Source: Kitasatospora aureofaciens
GTDB lineage: Bacteria; Actinomycetota; Actinomycetes; Streptomycetales; Streptomycetaceae
Length of the DNA stretch: 64,000 nucleotides
NCBI RefSeq assembly: GCF_001188955.3
Contig: NZ_JPRF03000076.1
Span: 248,001-312,000, forward strand
Reading direction: 5' to 3'
A program made the translations under genes and the position numbers. Below the pieces are notes generated by a model that made no database searches, was not told the DNA's origin, and was given only the letters and a program-made list of their open reading frames with translations. Below are positions 40,870-49,956 of this stretch, one piece after another. How positions within the stretch are numbered: the first letter of the stretch is position 1; every line of letters begins with the position of its first letter.

Positions 40870-43800
40870 TCAGCGGGCCGCGCTCAGCCGCAGGGTGACC
40901 AGCTCGAACGGGCGCAGGGCCAGCCGCACCGCGCCGTCCTCGACCGACACCTCGCCGCGGGTGCCGTCCCAGGGCCGCTCCAGCAGGTCGCAGGGGACGG
41001 CACCCGCCAGTGGGAAGGAGGTGGTGAGCCGGCCGCGGGCTCGGCCGCCGCCCGCCTCGTAGACCCGGACGACCAGGTCGCCGCTGCGGTCGTCGGCGAG
41101 CTTGACCGCGCTGACCACCAGGGCGTCGTTGTCCAGTTCGACCAGCGGCGCGACGCGCTCGGCGGTCCCGGTGACCCGCCGCTCGGGCAGGCCGATCCGG
41201 TAGCCCTCGCGGACGGCGTCGCCGATCGCCGCGCCGGGCACCAGCGCGTGCCGGAAGCGGTGCGCGCCCTGGTCGGTCCTCGGGTCGGGGAAGCGCGGGG
41301 CGCGCAGCAGCGAGAAGCGGACCGTGGTGGTGGTCCCGCCGTCGGCCGGGCGCACGGTGCGGGTGACGTCGTGGCCGTAGGTGGAGGCGGTCACCAGCGC
41401 CACGCCCCAGCCGGGCTCCTCCAGGTGGACGAAGCGGTGGTTGCAGGCCTCGAACTTGGCGGCGTCCCAGCTGGTGTTGGTGTGGGTGGGCCGGTGGAGG
41501 TGGCCGAACTGGGTCTCGGCGGCGTAGCGCTCGGTGTGGATGTCCAGTGGGAACGCGGCCTTGAGGAACTTCTCGGTCTCGTGCCAGTCGACCTCGGTGT
41601 CGATGTCGAGGCGCTGCTCGCCGGCCCGCAGGGTGAGGGTCTGGACGACGGTGGAGGAGCCGAAGGAGCGGGCGACGCGGACAGCTGCGCTGCCCGCGGA
41701 GGCGGCGGCGGTGAGGGAGTCCACGCCGGTCAGGTCGGTGACGGTGTTGCGGTAGAACCGGTCGACGTCCCAGGCGTCCCACATGTTGGGGAAGTCGGGG
41801 TGCAGCTGCAGCAGGTTGGCGCGGCTGCCGGGGGCGACGGCCTCCCGGCCGCTGGACAGTTCGACCACCGAGCTGATCAGGCCGTCCGCGCCGACGGTGA
41901 CCTCCAGCAGGCCGTTGTCCAGGGTGAAGCCGCCCTCGGGCCGCTCGGCCACCGTGCACTCCGCCGCCGCGGGGGCCACCACGGCCGCCCCGCCCGCCGG
42001 GACAGCCGAGCGGGTGTGCGGCGCCGCGTTGAACACCAGCTCGCGCCCGCCCCCGGACGCCCCGGCCAGCGCCTGCTGGGCGGCGCCGATCAGCCCCTCC
42101 AGCTCCTCCGCCAGCGCCGCGTACGTGGCCTCCGCCTCGCGGTGCACCCAGGCGATCGAGGAGCCGGGCAGGATGTCGTGGAACTGGTGCAGCAGCACGG
42201 TCTTCCAGATCCGGTCCAGCTGCTCGTAGGGATACGTCGCGCCGGTGCGCAACGCGGCGGTGGAGCACCAGAGTTCGGCCTCGCGCAGCAGGTTCTCGCT
42301 GCGCCGGTTGCCCTGCTTGGTCCTCGCCTGGCTGGTCAGGGTGGCCCGGTGGAGTTCGAGGTAGAGCTCGCCGACCCAGACCGGCGGGTCCGGGTACTCG
42401 GCCTCGGCCTTTGCGAAGAACTCGGCGGGCTTCTCCCAGCGGACGGTGGCCGAACCCTCCAGGTCGCGCAGCCGGGCGGCCTTGGCGACCATCTCACGGG
42501 TCGTCCCGCCGCCGCCGTCACCCCAGCCGGTCGGCGCGAGAGAGTGCCGGGCCACCCCCTTGTCCTTGAAGTTCTTTGCGGCGTGGGCGATTTCGCTGCC
42601 CTTCATGGAGCAGTTGTAGGTGTCCACGGGCGGGAAGTGGGTGAAGATGCGGGTCCCGTCGATGCCCTCCCAGAGGAAGGTGTGGTGCGGGAACCTGTTC
42701 ACCTGGCTCCACGAGATCTTCTGGGTCAGCAGCCACTTGGAGCCCGCGTTGCGGATGATCTGCGGCAGGCCGCCGGTGAAGCCGAAGGTGTCCGGCAGCC
42801 AGGCCTCGTGGTTCTCGATCCCGAACTCCTCCAGGAAGAACCGCTTGCCGTGCACGAACTGGCGGGCCATCGCCTCCGAACCCGGCATGTTGGTGTCGGA
42901 CTCGACCCACATTCCGCCGGCCGGTACGAACCGGCCCTCGGCCACCGCCTTGCGGACCCGCGCGTACACCTCGGGGCGGTGCTCCTTGATCCAGGCGTAC
43001 TGCTGCGCCTGGGACATGGTGTAGAGGAAGTCCGGCTCGTCCTCCAGCAGCGCGGTCATGTTGGCGGTGGTGCGGGCCACCTTGCGCACCGTCTCGCGCA
43101 GCGGCCACAGCCAGGCCGAGTCGATGTGGGCGTGGCCGATCGCGCTGATCCGGTGCGCGGACGGCACGGCGGGCGCGGCGAGCACTGCCGTGAGCTCGGA
43201 ACGGGCGGCCGCTGCCGTGCCGTTGACGTCCTGGAGGTCGATCGCGTCCAGGGCCCGTTCCACCGCGCGCAGCACCTCCCAGCGGCGGGCGCCGTCCACC
43301 GGCAGTTCGGCCATCAGCTCGCCGAGCACCTCCAGGTCGAGCGCCAGCTGCCAGACCGTGTCGTCGAAGACCGCGAGGTCCATCCGGGCCAGGCTGTACC
43401 GGGGCCGGCTCCCGGCCGTCTCCCGGTCGCCCAACTCGGTGGGCAGGAAGGGGTGGTAGTCCAGGATGACCGGGTTGGCGGCGGCCTCGACGTGCAGCAG
43501 TACCTGCTCGCCGCCTGCCGCCGGGGCGGCGATCCGCACCCACTGGTTGCGCGGATTGAGCCCCTTCACCGGGCTCCCGTCCGGGCGGTAGACCAGGCCC
43601 TCGCACTGGAAGCCGGGCATGTTGGCGTCGAAGCCGAGGTCGATCAGCGCCTCGACCGTCCGGCCCGCCCATGCCTCGGGCACGGTGCCGGAGACGGTCA
43701 GCCAGCTGGTGCCCCAGGGCGCTCCCCAGGCGTCACCCACCGCGATCGGGGTCCGCGGGGCGGCCAGGCCCTCGGCGACCGGGACGGGCTCGCCGGGGGC

Positions 43801-43911
43801 GGTCCAGATGCCGACCTCCAGCGGGACGGACTCGGGGTAGACCGCCGGGAGGATGCGCTCCTCCAGGACGCGCTTGAGGCGGGACTCGACGAGGGTGCGG
43901 TCATCGTGCAT
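40870..43911 (-). CDS. GH38 alpha-mannosidase (cytoplasmic type)
   Basis: ATG 43911 nine bases after GGAG; the long upstream open frame belongs to the neighbouring gene region. 1013 residues, no signal peptide. N-terminal alpha-mannosidase domain to about 250. Catalytic GH38 domain at about 250-510: zinc ligands His and Asp in 'ISAIGHAHIDSAWLWPLRETV', nucleophile Asp in 'EAWLPDTFGFTGGLPQI', acid/base region 'SDTNMPGSEAM', and His-Asp in 'LLHQFHDILPGSSIAWV'. C-terminal beta domains to the end. It matches the class of bacterial and fungal cytosolic alpha-mannosidases that trim N-glycan mannose. Operon partner of the GH5 enzyme (38 bases upstream) and the transporter. Confidence 0.93.
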   Translation of the reverse strand: MHDDRTLVESRLKRVLEERILPAVYPESVPLEVGIWTAPGEPVPVAEGLAAPRTPIAVGDAWGAPWGTSWLTVSGTVPEAWAGRTVEALIDLGFDANMPGFQCEGLVYRPDGSPVKGLNPRNQWVRIAAPAAGGEQVLLHVEAAANPVILDYHPFLPTELGDRETAGSRPRYSLARMDLAVFDDTVWQLALDLEVLGELMAELPVDGARRWEVLRAVERALDAIDLQDVNGTAAAARSELTAVLAAPAVPSAHRISAIGHAHIDSAWLWPLRETVRKVARTTANMTALLEDEPDFLYTMSQAQQYAWIKEHRPEVYARVRKAVAEGRFVPAGGMWVESDTNMPGSEAMARQFVHGKRFFLEEFGIENHEAWLPDTFGFTGGLPQIIRNAGSKWLLTQKISWSQVNRFPHHTFLWEGIDGTRIFTHFPPVDTYNCSMKGSEIAHAAKNFKDKGVARHSLAPTGWGDGGGGTTREMVAKAARLRDLEGSATVRWEKPAEFFAKAEAEYPDPPVWVGELYLELHRATLTSQARTKQGNRRSENLLREAELWCSTAALRTGATYPYEQLDRIWKTVLLHQFHDILPGSSIAWVHREAEATYAALAEELEGLIGAAQQALAGASGGGRELVFNAAPHTRSAVPAGGAAVVAPAAAECTVAERPEGGFTLDNGLLEVTVGADGLISSVVELSSGREAVAPGSRANLLQLHPDFPNMWDAWDVDRFYRNTVTDLTGVDSLTAAASAGSAAVRVARSFGSSTVVQTLTLRAGEQRLDIDTEVDWHETEKFLKAAFPLDIHTERYAAETQFGHLHRPTHTNTSWDAAKFEACNHRFVHLEEPGWGVALVTASTYGHDVTRTVRPADGGTTTTVRFSLLRAPRFPDPRTDQGAHRFRHALVPGAAIGDAVREGYRIGLPERRVTGTAERVAPLVELDNDALVVSAVKLADDRSGDLVVRVYEAGGGRARGRLTTSFPLAGAVPCDLLERPWDGTRGEVSVEDGAVRLALRPFELVTLRLSAAR

Positions 43912-43949
43912 GTCGGCAGGCTCCGTTGCGTGGCGAGGGACAGCGCTGA

Positions 43950-45215
43950 CTAGAGAGAACGTACGTCGGAGGGGCGGACCACCTCGGTGATGCCGCGCGC
44001 GGCCAGGTGCGCCCGGTCCCCGGCGCGTTCGGCGAGCACGGTGGTCGGCCGGGCGCCGGCCTCGGCGAGGTGCATGAAGGCCTCGTACACCGGGCCGCCG
44101 GGGCCGCAGACCGCCCGGCGGGGCGAGGTGACCTCGTCCCCGGTGGCGACCACCACGGCGGTGCTGCGCGGCTGGGGCGGCTGCCAGTCGCGGCGGGCCT
44201 CGGCGACGGCTCCGGCGAGCCGGGCGCCGGCCGGCTTGACCGCCCGCTCGGTGGTCAACAGGCCGAGGCTGTACTCCAGGTCGGGGAAGTCGGCGAGCGA
44301 GCGGTCCACGTCGTGGGAGCACCACCAGGTGACGCCCCAGAGGTCCGGGCAGTCCAGTACGGCGTCGACGGTGGCGCCGGTGAACCGGGCCGCGTCCTCG
44401 GCGGTGATGTGCGGCGCGGGCGCGCCGACCTCCTGCAGCCAGACCGGGCGGCCCGGGTCGTCGGCCCAGGCCTTGGACAGCTCGACCAGGTACGCGGCGT
44501 GCTGGGCGGTGGCGGTGGAGTGGGGGCCGTAGCGCTGGGCGGTGCCGTTGAACACCCAGGAGTGCACGGCGGTGGCGGCGCCCAGGCGGGCCGAGTGCCA
44601 GGGCGTGAACGGGTGCCCGTCCAGGTACCAGGCCGCGTCGTACGAGGCGTGCAGGTGCAGCCGTCCGGGCGCGCCCCGCTCGCAGGCGGCGAGCATCCGG
44701 CGCAGCCAGGCCTCGGCCTCGGCGGGGGTGACCTCGTCCGGGTCGGGGTGCGGGCCGCCGGAGAACTGGTTGATCTCGTTGCCGAGCGTCATCCCGAGGA
44801 AGTTCGGCCGCTCGCGCAGCGCCCCGGCGAGGGTGCGCAGGTAGGCGGCCTGGCCGTCGAGGACCTCGGGGTCGGTGAAGATGTTGCGGCGGTGCCAGGT
44901 CCGCGTCCAGGACGGCAGGAAGTCGAAGCTGGACAGGTGGCCCTGGAGGCCGTCCACCGCGACGTCCAGGCCGCGTTCGCCGGCCGCGTCCACCAGGGCC
45001 GTCAGCTGTTCGACGGCGCGCGGGCGGATCAGCGTGCGGTTGGGCTGGAACAGCGGCCAGAGCGGGAAGACCCGGACGTGGTCCAGGCCGAGGGCGGCGA
45101 TGGAGTCGAAGTCGGCGCGCACGGCGTCGAGGTCGAAGTCGAGCCAGTGGTGGAACCAGCCGGCGCTGGGGGTGTAGTTGACGCCGAAACGCGGAGCCTG
45201 CGGAGTGGTGGTCAC
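43950..45215 (-). CDS. GH5-family glycosidase, probably N-glycan-core beta-mannosidase (GH5_18-like)
   Basis: GTG 45215 five bases after GAGGAAG. 421 residues, no signal peptide. (beta/alpha)8 clan GH-A enzyme: 'FGVNYTPSAGWFHHWLDFDLDAVRADFDSIAALGLDHVRVFPLWPLFQPN'; acid/base Glu in 'FLGMTLGNEINQFSGG'; nucleophile Glu in 'RPVWLQEVGAPAPHI'; 'DLWGVTWWCSHDVDRSLADFPDLEYSLGLLT' near the end. The FGVNYTPS...W..W start and the setting with GH38, GH85 and ROK genes point to the subfamily shown in bifidobacteria to split Man-beta-1,4-GlcNAc. Subfamily assignment is inference from pattern and context. Confidence 0.78.
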   Translation of the reverse strand: MTTTPQAPRFGVNYTPSAGWFHHWLDFDLDAVRADFDSIAALGLDHVRVFPLWPLFQPNRTLIRPRAVEQLTALVDAAGERGLDVAVDGLQGHLSSFDFLPSWTRTWHRRNIFTDPEVLDGQAAYLRTLAGALRERPNFLGMTLGNEINQFSGGPHPDPDEVTPAEAEAWLRRMLAACERGAPGRLHLHASYDAAWYLDGHPFTPWHSARLGAATAVHSWVFNGTAQRYGPHSTATAQHAAYLVELSKAWADDPGRPVWLQEVGAPAPHITAEDAARFTGATVDAVLDCPDLWGVTWWCSHDVDRSLADFPDLEYSLGLLTTERAVKPAGARLAGAVAEARRDWQPPQPRSTAVVVATGDEVTSPRRAVCGPGGPVYEAFMHLAEAGARPTTVLAERAGDRAHLAARGITEVVRPSDVRSL

Positions 45216-45256
45216 GGGGGCTTCCTCAACTGGGCGGTGGCGTAGGGGAGGTGGGC

Positions 45257-46186
45257 TCATCCCTTGACGGCTCCCTCCTCGACGCCCTTGAAGAAGAAGC
45301 GCTGGCAGAGGGCGAACACCACGACGATCGGCAGGAAGGCGATCATGGTGCCGGCCGCGATCAGCCGGGGGTTGGCGGAGAAGGTGCCGTCGAGGTACTG
45401 GAGCCCGACGGTGAGGGTGTACTTCTGCGGGTCGTTGAGCACGATCAGCGGCCAGAGGAAGTCGTCCCAGGCGCCGATGAAGGTGAAGATGACGATCACG
45501 CTGAGCATGCCGCGCACGTTCGGCAGGCCGATGTGCCACAGCCGCTGCCAGACGCCGGCGCCGTCGACCAGCGCGGCCTGGTCCAACTCGGCGGGCACGG
45601 CGGCGAAGGCGGTGCGCATCAGCAGCACGTTGAGCATGGCGATCGCCCCGGGCAGGGAGACACCGAGCAGGTTGTCGGCCAGGCCGAGGCCGCGCACCAG
45701 CACGTACTGGGAGACGATGGTGACCTCGCCGGGCAGCACCAGGGTGGCCAGGAACAGGCCGAGGACCAGCTTGGCGCCGCGGAAGCGCAGCCGGGCCAGG
45801 GCGAAGCCGGCCAGGGTGCAGCCGACCACGTTGCCGGTGATGCAGACGGCGGCGACGATCACCGAGTTGAGGGCGTAGGTCCACACCGGGATGGCGTCGG
45901 CGACCTGGCCGTAGTTGCCGATGGTGGGATGGTCGGGCAGGAAGCTCGGGGTGCGGGAGTAGACGTCCTCGGTGGCGCCCTTGAGGGAGGTGGACAGCTG
46001 CCACAGGAAGGGGCCGGTCACCAGGAGCAGGACGAGGACGAGCAGCAGGTAGCGGGCCGCGGTCCGGGCGGGGGAGGGGGTGTTGAAGCCGCGTGCCGGC
46101 TTCGTGCGAGCGGGCTTCGTGCGAACGGGCTTGGTGCGAGCGCGCTCGGTACCGGCGGTGGTTCCGGGTTCGCGGGCGGTGGTCAC
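45257..46186 (-). CDS. Sugar ABC transporter permease (MalG/UgpE type)
   Basis: GTG 46186, four bases from the stop of the preceding permease. 309 residues. A basic N-terminal tail with the repeat TKPxRTKPARTKPARG (encoded by a 15-base DNA repeat) precedes six predicted membrane helices ('YLLLVLVLLLVTGPFLWQL', 'ALNSVIVAAVCITGNVVGCTLAGFAL', 'LFLATLVLPGEVTIV', and others). The EAA loop is 'ELDQAALVDGAGVWQRLWHIGLPNVRGML'. It pairs with the next permease to form the channel. The ATPase is not encoded here, as is usual for streptomycete sugar importers that share MsiK. Confidence 0.93.
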   Translation of the reverse strand: MTTAREPGTTAGTERARTKPVRTKPARTKPARGFNTPSPARTAARYLLLVLVLLLVTGPFLWQLSTSLKGATEDVYSRTPSFLPDHPTIGNYGQVADAIPVWTYALNSVIVAAVCITGNVVGCTLAGFALARLRFRGAKLVLGLFLATLVLPGEVTIVSQYVLVRGLGLADNLLGVSLPGAIAMLNVLLMRTAFAAVPAELDQAALVDGAGVWQRLWHIGLPNVRGMLSVIVIFTFIGAWDDFLWPLIVLNDPQKYTLTVGLQYLDGTFSANPRLIAAGTMIAFLPIVVVFALCQRFFFKGVEEGAVKG

Positions 46187-46189
46187 GGG

Positions 46190-47062
46190 TCAGGCCGCCT
46201 TCCGGTTCAGCCGCAGCAGGAACAGCATCGGGCCGAGGGTGACGACAAACAGCAGCAGGCTGAGCGCGGACGCGTAGCCCAGGTGGCCGTTGAAGCCGCG
46301 GCTGTACATCTGGATCAGCATCACCACCGACATGTCGCGACCGCCGGGGCCGCCCAGGCCGTTGGAGAGCACGTAGAGCTCGGAGAAGACGCGCAGCGAA
46401 CTCACCGAGATGAGGGCGGAGATCAGCACCATGGTCGGGCGCACCCCCGGGAGGGTGACGTGCCGGAAGCGGCTCAGCGGGCCCGCGCCGTCCACGGCCG
46501 CCGCCTCGTGCAGTTCGCGCGGGACGTTGGCGAGGGCGGACAGGTAGATGACCATGTAGTAGCCCAGGCCCTTCCAGACGGTCAGGGCGATCGCGCTGAA
46601 CAGCAGCAGCCAGCGGTCGGTGAGGAAGGGGACCGGGGAGCGGCTGAGGCCGCTCTGCCCGAGCAGGCCGTTGACCAGCCCCCGGTCGTCCAGCACCCAG
46701 CCCCAGATCAGCGCCACCACGACGGCGGAGGCGATCACCGGGGTGTAGAAGGCGGTGCGGAAGAAGGTGATGCCGGGGATGCGGCGCTGGACGAGCAGGG
46801 CGAGCAGCAGGGGGAGGACGGTGAGGAGGGGGAGGCAGACCAGCATGAAGACGATGCTGTTGAGCAGGGCGTCGGCGAGCTGGGCGTCGTCGAGCAGGCG
46901 GCCGTAGTTCTCCAGGCCGGTGAACCGGCCGCCGCCGATGGGCTTGGCGTTGGTGAAGGAGAGGATCACCGTGTTGACGGCCGGCCAGAGGTTGAAGACG
47001 GCCAGCCAGAGTATCGCGGGCCCGGCGAGCAGCCAGGGGGTGAACCAACGCCGGTGGGTCAT
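46190..47062 (-). CDS. Sugar ABC transporter permease (MalF/UgpA type)
   Basis: ATG 47062. 290 residues, six membrane helices ('FTPWLLAGPAILWLAVFNLWP', 'LLNSIVFMLVCLPLLTVLPLLLALL', 'AFYTPVIASAVVVALIWGWVL', 'LLFSAIALTVWKGLGYYMVIYLSALA', C-terminal 'LSLLLFVVTLGPMLFLL'). EAA motif 'ELHEAAAVDGAGPLSRFRHVTLPGVRPTM'. Inner-membrane partner of the 46186 permease with a 3-base gap between genes, so co-translated. Lies 198 bases after the binding-protein gene. Confidence 0.93.
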   Translation of the reverse strand: MTHRRWFTPWLLAGPAILWLAVFNLWPAVNTVILSFTNAKPIGGGRFTGLENYGRLLDDAQLADALLNSIVFMLVCLPLLTVLPLLLALLVQRRIPGITFFRTAFYTPVIASAVVVALIWGWVLDDRGLVNGLLGQSGLSRSPVPFLTDRWLLLFSAIALTVWKGLGYYMVIYLSALANVPRELHEAAAVDGAGPLSRFRHVTLPGVRPTMVLISALISVSSLRVFSELYVLSNGLGGPGGRDMSVVMLIQMYSRGFNGHLGYASALSLLLFVVTLGPMLFLLRLNRKAA

Positions 47063-47129
47063 GCTGTCGCCTTCCTGGGGCGGGGCCGTCCCGTGGCCGG
47101 GGAGGTGCGGACCGCGTGGGGGCCTCGGG

Positions 47130-47177
47130 CGGTACGGGCCGGGAACGGTACGGGCCGGGAACGGTACGGGCCCGGGA
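47130..47177. repeat. 16-bp tandem repeat between binding-protein and permease genes
   Basis: CGGTACGGGCCGGGAA occurs twice in a row (47130, 47146) and a third time with one change (47162). It sits in the 198-base gap of the transporter operon and could fold into GGCCC/GGGCC structures that balance the high binding-protein to permease ratio. Confidence 0.75.
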
Positions 47178-47260
47178 CCCCGGGGTCGGGTCGTTCCCCG
47201 GGAGCGGCGGGTGCGGGGAGGCCCGCCGCTTCGCCGGTAGGGGCTCCGGGAGTGGTGGGG

Positions 47261-48550
47261 TCAGCCCTTGAGGAGCTTGTCGCACTGCGCGACGGCCGTG
47301 TCCAGGGCCTGCTTGGAACTGCTCCGGCCGCTGATGGCGAGGGCGAACTGCTGCTTGACGACGGTGCCCATGGCGTCGTCCACCTCGACCGGCTGGATCA
47401 GCTTGGCCTTGGCGAGCGAGTCGAAGGCGATCACCTTGGCGTTGCCCGCGTTGGTGCCGTCGCTCCTGCTGAAGAACGGGTCGTTCGCGGAAGCCTTGGT
47501 GGACGGGAAGACGCTGGTCAGGTGGGCGAAGGCGGCCTGGTTCTCGGGGCTGGTGACCCAGCGGGCGAGGGCGACCGCGGCGGCCGGGTTCTTGGTGCTC
47601 TTGGGGATGGACAGGCCCTGGACGTACAGCGGCGGGGTGCCCATCGCGGGGGAGGCGACGACCTTCGGCGCGAGGGTGGGATTGTCGGTGGCGAGGCTGG
47701 TGATGTAGTTGCCCCCGCCGGTGGTCCAGGCCACGGTGCCGGCGCTGAAGAGCTTGGAGTTGCCGGCGTAGGTGTCGGTGAGCACCCCGTTCGGCATCAG
47801 GCCCTCCTTGAAGGCGTCGCGGTACCTGTCGAGCAAGGCGGCGGCTTCGGGGGTGTTGAAGGTGAAGGACTTGCCGTCGTCGGCCATGATCTTCACGCCG
47901 ATGTCGTACAGGTCGCCGAGGCCGGGTTTGCGGCTCATCAGGTAGTCCTGGCCGCCGGACTTCTCCTTCATCACCCGGGCCTGGGCGATGAGTTCGTCGA
48001 GGCTGGTCGGGGGCTTCTTCGGGTCCAGGCCGTCCTTCCCGAGGAGGTCGGAATTCCAGTAGTCCACATCGGTGTTGAGGTACCAGGGGTAGCCGAAGGT
48101 GCCCTGGTAGCCGTTGTAGCGGTAGGCCTCCACGCCGCCGGCCACGTACTCGTCGGCGAGCTTGGGGTCGGCCTTGGCGACGTCCAGCAGGACGTCCTTC
48201 TTCGCGAGCGGAAAGGCGAAGTCCGGCGGGAGGTTGACCACGTCGGGCAGGGTGCCGGAGGCGGCCTGGCTGAGCACCTTGTCGGAGTAGCCCTCGCCGG
48301 GCTGGTCCAGCCAGTCGACCTCGACTCCGGGGTACTTCTTCTTGAAGCCGTCGATCACGCCCTGCATGTAGTCGGTGAACTTCGGTTTGAGCGCCCAGGT
48401 CTGGATCGAGACCTTGCCCTTGACCTCGCCGGTGGCGGCCGCACTCGCCACGCTGTCGCTGTTCTTGCTGTCTCCGGCGCCGAGTCCGCAGCCGGTGAGG
48501 GCCGCGGCGGTGAGGGCCGTCGTCGTCAGTGCCGCCCAGATTCTTCGCAT
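47261..48550 (-). CDS. Sugar ABC transporter substrate-binding lipoprotein
   Basis: ATG 48550. 429 residues. Lipoprotein signal MRRIWAALTTTALTAAALTG followed by Cys (lipobox LTGC, residues 18-21). The mature chain is a cluster-B-type binding protein: 'VSIQTWALKPKFTDYMQGVIDGFKKKYPGVEVDWLD', 'SGTLPDVVNLPPDFAFPLA', 'FGYPWYLNTDVDYWNSDLLGK', 'AAVALARWVTSPENQAAFAHLTSVFPST'. It is the first gene of the leftward operon and should deliver the oligosaccharide to the two permeases. Given its neighbours the ligand is probably a released high-mannose N-glycan (inference). The promoter and a LacI-type operator lie at 48640-48668. Confidence 0.93.
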   Translation of the reverse strand: MRRIWAALTTTALTAAALTGCGLGAGDSKNSDSVASAAATGEVKGKVSIQTWALKPKFTDYMQGVIDGFKKKYPGVEVDWLDQPGEGYSDKVLSQAASGTLPDVVNLPPDFAFPLAKKDVLLDVAKADPKLADEYVAGGVEAYRYNGYQGTFGYPWYLNTDVDYWNSDLLGKDGLDPKKPPTSLDELIAQARVMKEKSGGQDYLMSRKPGLGDLYDIGVKIMADDGKSFTFNTPEAAALLDRYRDAFKEGLMPNGVLTDTYAGNSKLFSAGTVAWTTGGGNYITSLATDNPTLAPKVVASPAMGTPPLYVQGLSIPKSTKNPAAAVALARWVTSPENQAAFAHLTSVFPSTKASANDPFFSRSDGTNAGNAKVIAFDSLAKAKLIQPVEVDDAMGTVVKQQFALAISGRSSSKQALDTAVAQCDKLLKG

Positions 48551-48639
48551 GAGGGTCTCCCGGTCCTGCGGGTGGGTGGGGATCGCGCCGAGCTCGGGGG
48601 TGGGTGGGTGGGTTCTTCGGTCGGGTCGTGTTTCGGAGA

Positions 48640-48668
48640 CGACTACTAAACCGGTCTAGCTCTGGCAG
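48640..48668 (-). promoter_or_regulatory. Promoter and LacI-type operator of the transporter operon
   Basis: The near-palindrome CTAAACCGGTCTAG occupies 48646-48659 (12 of 14 positions symmetric). Read on the minus strand it lies between a CTGCCA (-35 like) and TAGTCG (-10 like) spaced by 17 bases. It is 90 bases before the binding-protein gene and 60 bases before the divergent lacI-type gene, so it can control both. Confidence 0.75.
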
Positions 48669-48718
48669 GGACTATGCTCCGGCCTAAACTTGGCTGTCAA
48701 GAGAAGGAGTCGGATTCC

Positions 48719-49783
48719 GTGGGCAGACCGACGATCGCCGACATCGCGCGCCGGGCCGGGGTCTCCAAGGGCGCGGTCTCCTTCGCGCTCAACGGCCGAC
48801 CGGGCGTCAGCGAGGAGACCAGGGAGCGGATCCTGCGGGTCGCCGAGGAGATGAACTGGCGGCCCCACCACGCCGCTCGCGCCCTCGGCGGAGCCCGGTC
48901 CGACGCCGTCGGCCTGGTGATCGCCCGCCCCGCCCGCACCATCGGCGTCGAGCCGTTCTTCAGCCACCTGCTCTCCGGGCTGCAGGCGGTGCTCTCGGCC
49001 AGCTCGGTGGCGCTGCACCTGATGGTCGTCGAGGACACCGCCGCCGAGATCGAGGTCTACCGGCGCTGGGCCTCCGAGCACCGGGTCGACGGCTTCGTCG
49101 TGGTGGACCTGCAGGTCAGGGACCCGCGACTGCCGGTGCTGGACGAACTCGGGCTGCCCGCCGTCGTCCTCGGCGGCCCCGGCAAGGGCGGCAACCAGCT
49201 GCGGATCTGGGCCGACGACCGGGAGGCGATGCTCTCCATCGTCGACTACCTGGCCGCCATCGGGCACCGCCGGATCGCCCACCTCGCCGGGCTGCCGCAC
49301 TTCCAGCACACCCAGCGGCGGATCCGTGCGCTGCGCGACGCCTCGCGCCGGCTCGGGCTGGAGGCGGTGTCGGTGCCCACCGACTTCAGCGACGCCGAGG
49401 GCGCGGCGGCCACCCGTACGCTGCTCTCCAGGGCCGGGCGGCCCACCGCGATCGTCTACGACAGCGACGTGATGGCCGTCGCCGGGCTCGGCGTGGCGGG
49501 GGAGATGGGCGTCGCGGTGCCCGGGGAGCTGTCCATCGTCTCCTTCGACGACTCGGTGCTCGCCCGGATCGTCCACCCGCCGCTGACCGCGCTCAGCCGG
49601 GACACCTTCGCGCTCGGGGAGCAGGTCGCGCGCAGCCTGCTGGAGGCGGTGGAAGGAGCCGGGCCCGGGCGGGACCTGCAGATGCCCACGCCCCGGCTGA
49701 CCGTACGGGAGTCCACCTCGCCGCCGTCACCGGTGGGTGTGGTTGCTGCGCGATTCGTTGACACGGGTTCTGAACCGGTTTAG
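48719..49783 (+). CDS. LacI-family regulator of the N-glycan locus
   Basis: GTG 48719 nine bases after AAGGAG. 354 residues. The HTH is at the very start, 'RPTIADIARRAGVSKGAVSFALNGRPGVSEETRERIL', with the hinge helix 'HHAARALGGARSDAVGLVIARP'. The periplasmic-binding-protein-like effector domain follows, with 'DGFVVVDLQVRDPRLPVLDELGLPAVVLGGPG', 'GHRRIAHLAG', 'AIVYDSDVMAVAGLGVAGEMGVAVPGELSIVSFDDS' and 'PLTALSRDTFALGEQVARSLLEAVEG'. It sits between the two arms of the locus, with matching palindromes in both promoters, so it very likely represses both until a mannosyl ligand binds. Its last codons contain the operator of the GH85 gene. Confidence 0.93.
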   Translation: MGRPTIADIARRAGVSKGAVSFALNGRPGVSEETRERILRVAEEMNWRPHHAARALGGARSDAVGLVIARPARTIGVEPFFSHLLSGLQAVLSASSVALHLMVVEDTAAEIEVYRRWASEHRVDGFVVVDLQVRDPRLPVLDELGLPAVVLGGPGKGGNQLRIWADDREAMLSIVDYLAAIGHRRIAHLAGLPHFQHTQRRIRALRDASRRLGLEAVSVPTDFSDAEGAAATRTLLSRAGRPTAIVYDSDVMAVAGLGVAGEMGVAVPGELSIVSFDDSVLARIVHPPLTALSRDTFALGEQVARSLLEAVEGAGPGRDLQMPTPRLTVRESTSPPSPVGVVAARFVDTGSEPV

Positions 49784-49786
49784 CCT
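49758..49786 (+). promoter_or_regulatory. Promoter and LacI-type operator of the GH85 arm, inside the end of the regulator gene
   Basis: TTGACA (49758-49763), 17-base spacer, TAGCCT (49781-49786). The operator CTGAACCGGTTTAG (49770-49783) fills the spacer and first bases of the -10 box and includes the regulator's stop codon TAG. A bound repressor would cover the promoter. It is 170 bases upstream of the GH85 start. Confidence 0.8.
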
Positions 49787-49956
49787 CGCTGCGCCGAGGG
49801 GGGTCCGGCCCGCGCACCGCTCGCTGTCATGTTCGCTGCACTCTGCTGCACTCCTGCTGCATTCCCCTCGATGAGCACCGCCACGCCCACATGCACCCGG
49901 GCCTGCCGCTGCCGGTGGGTCCGGCCCCACCCACTCCGCTCGATCGGAGCCACCGC

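Noticed and set aside
40438-43953. 1171-codon plus-strand frame opposite GH38
   Set aside because: Gly/Arg/Val-rich antisense shadow without motifs. The opposite strand has all GH38 catalytic residues.
45251-48649. 1132-codon plus-strand frame opposite the transporter genes
   Set aside because: Antisense shadow; both permeases and the binding protein are clear on the other strand.
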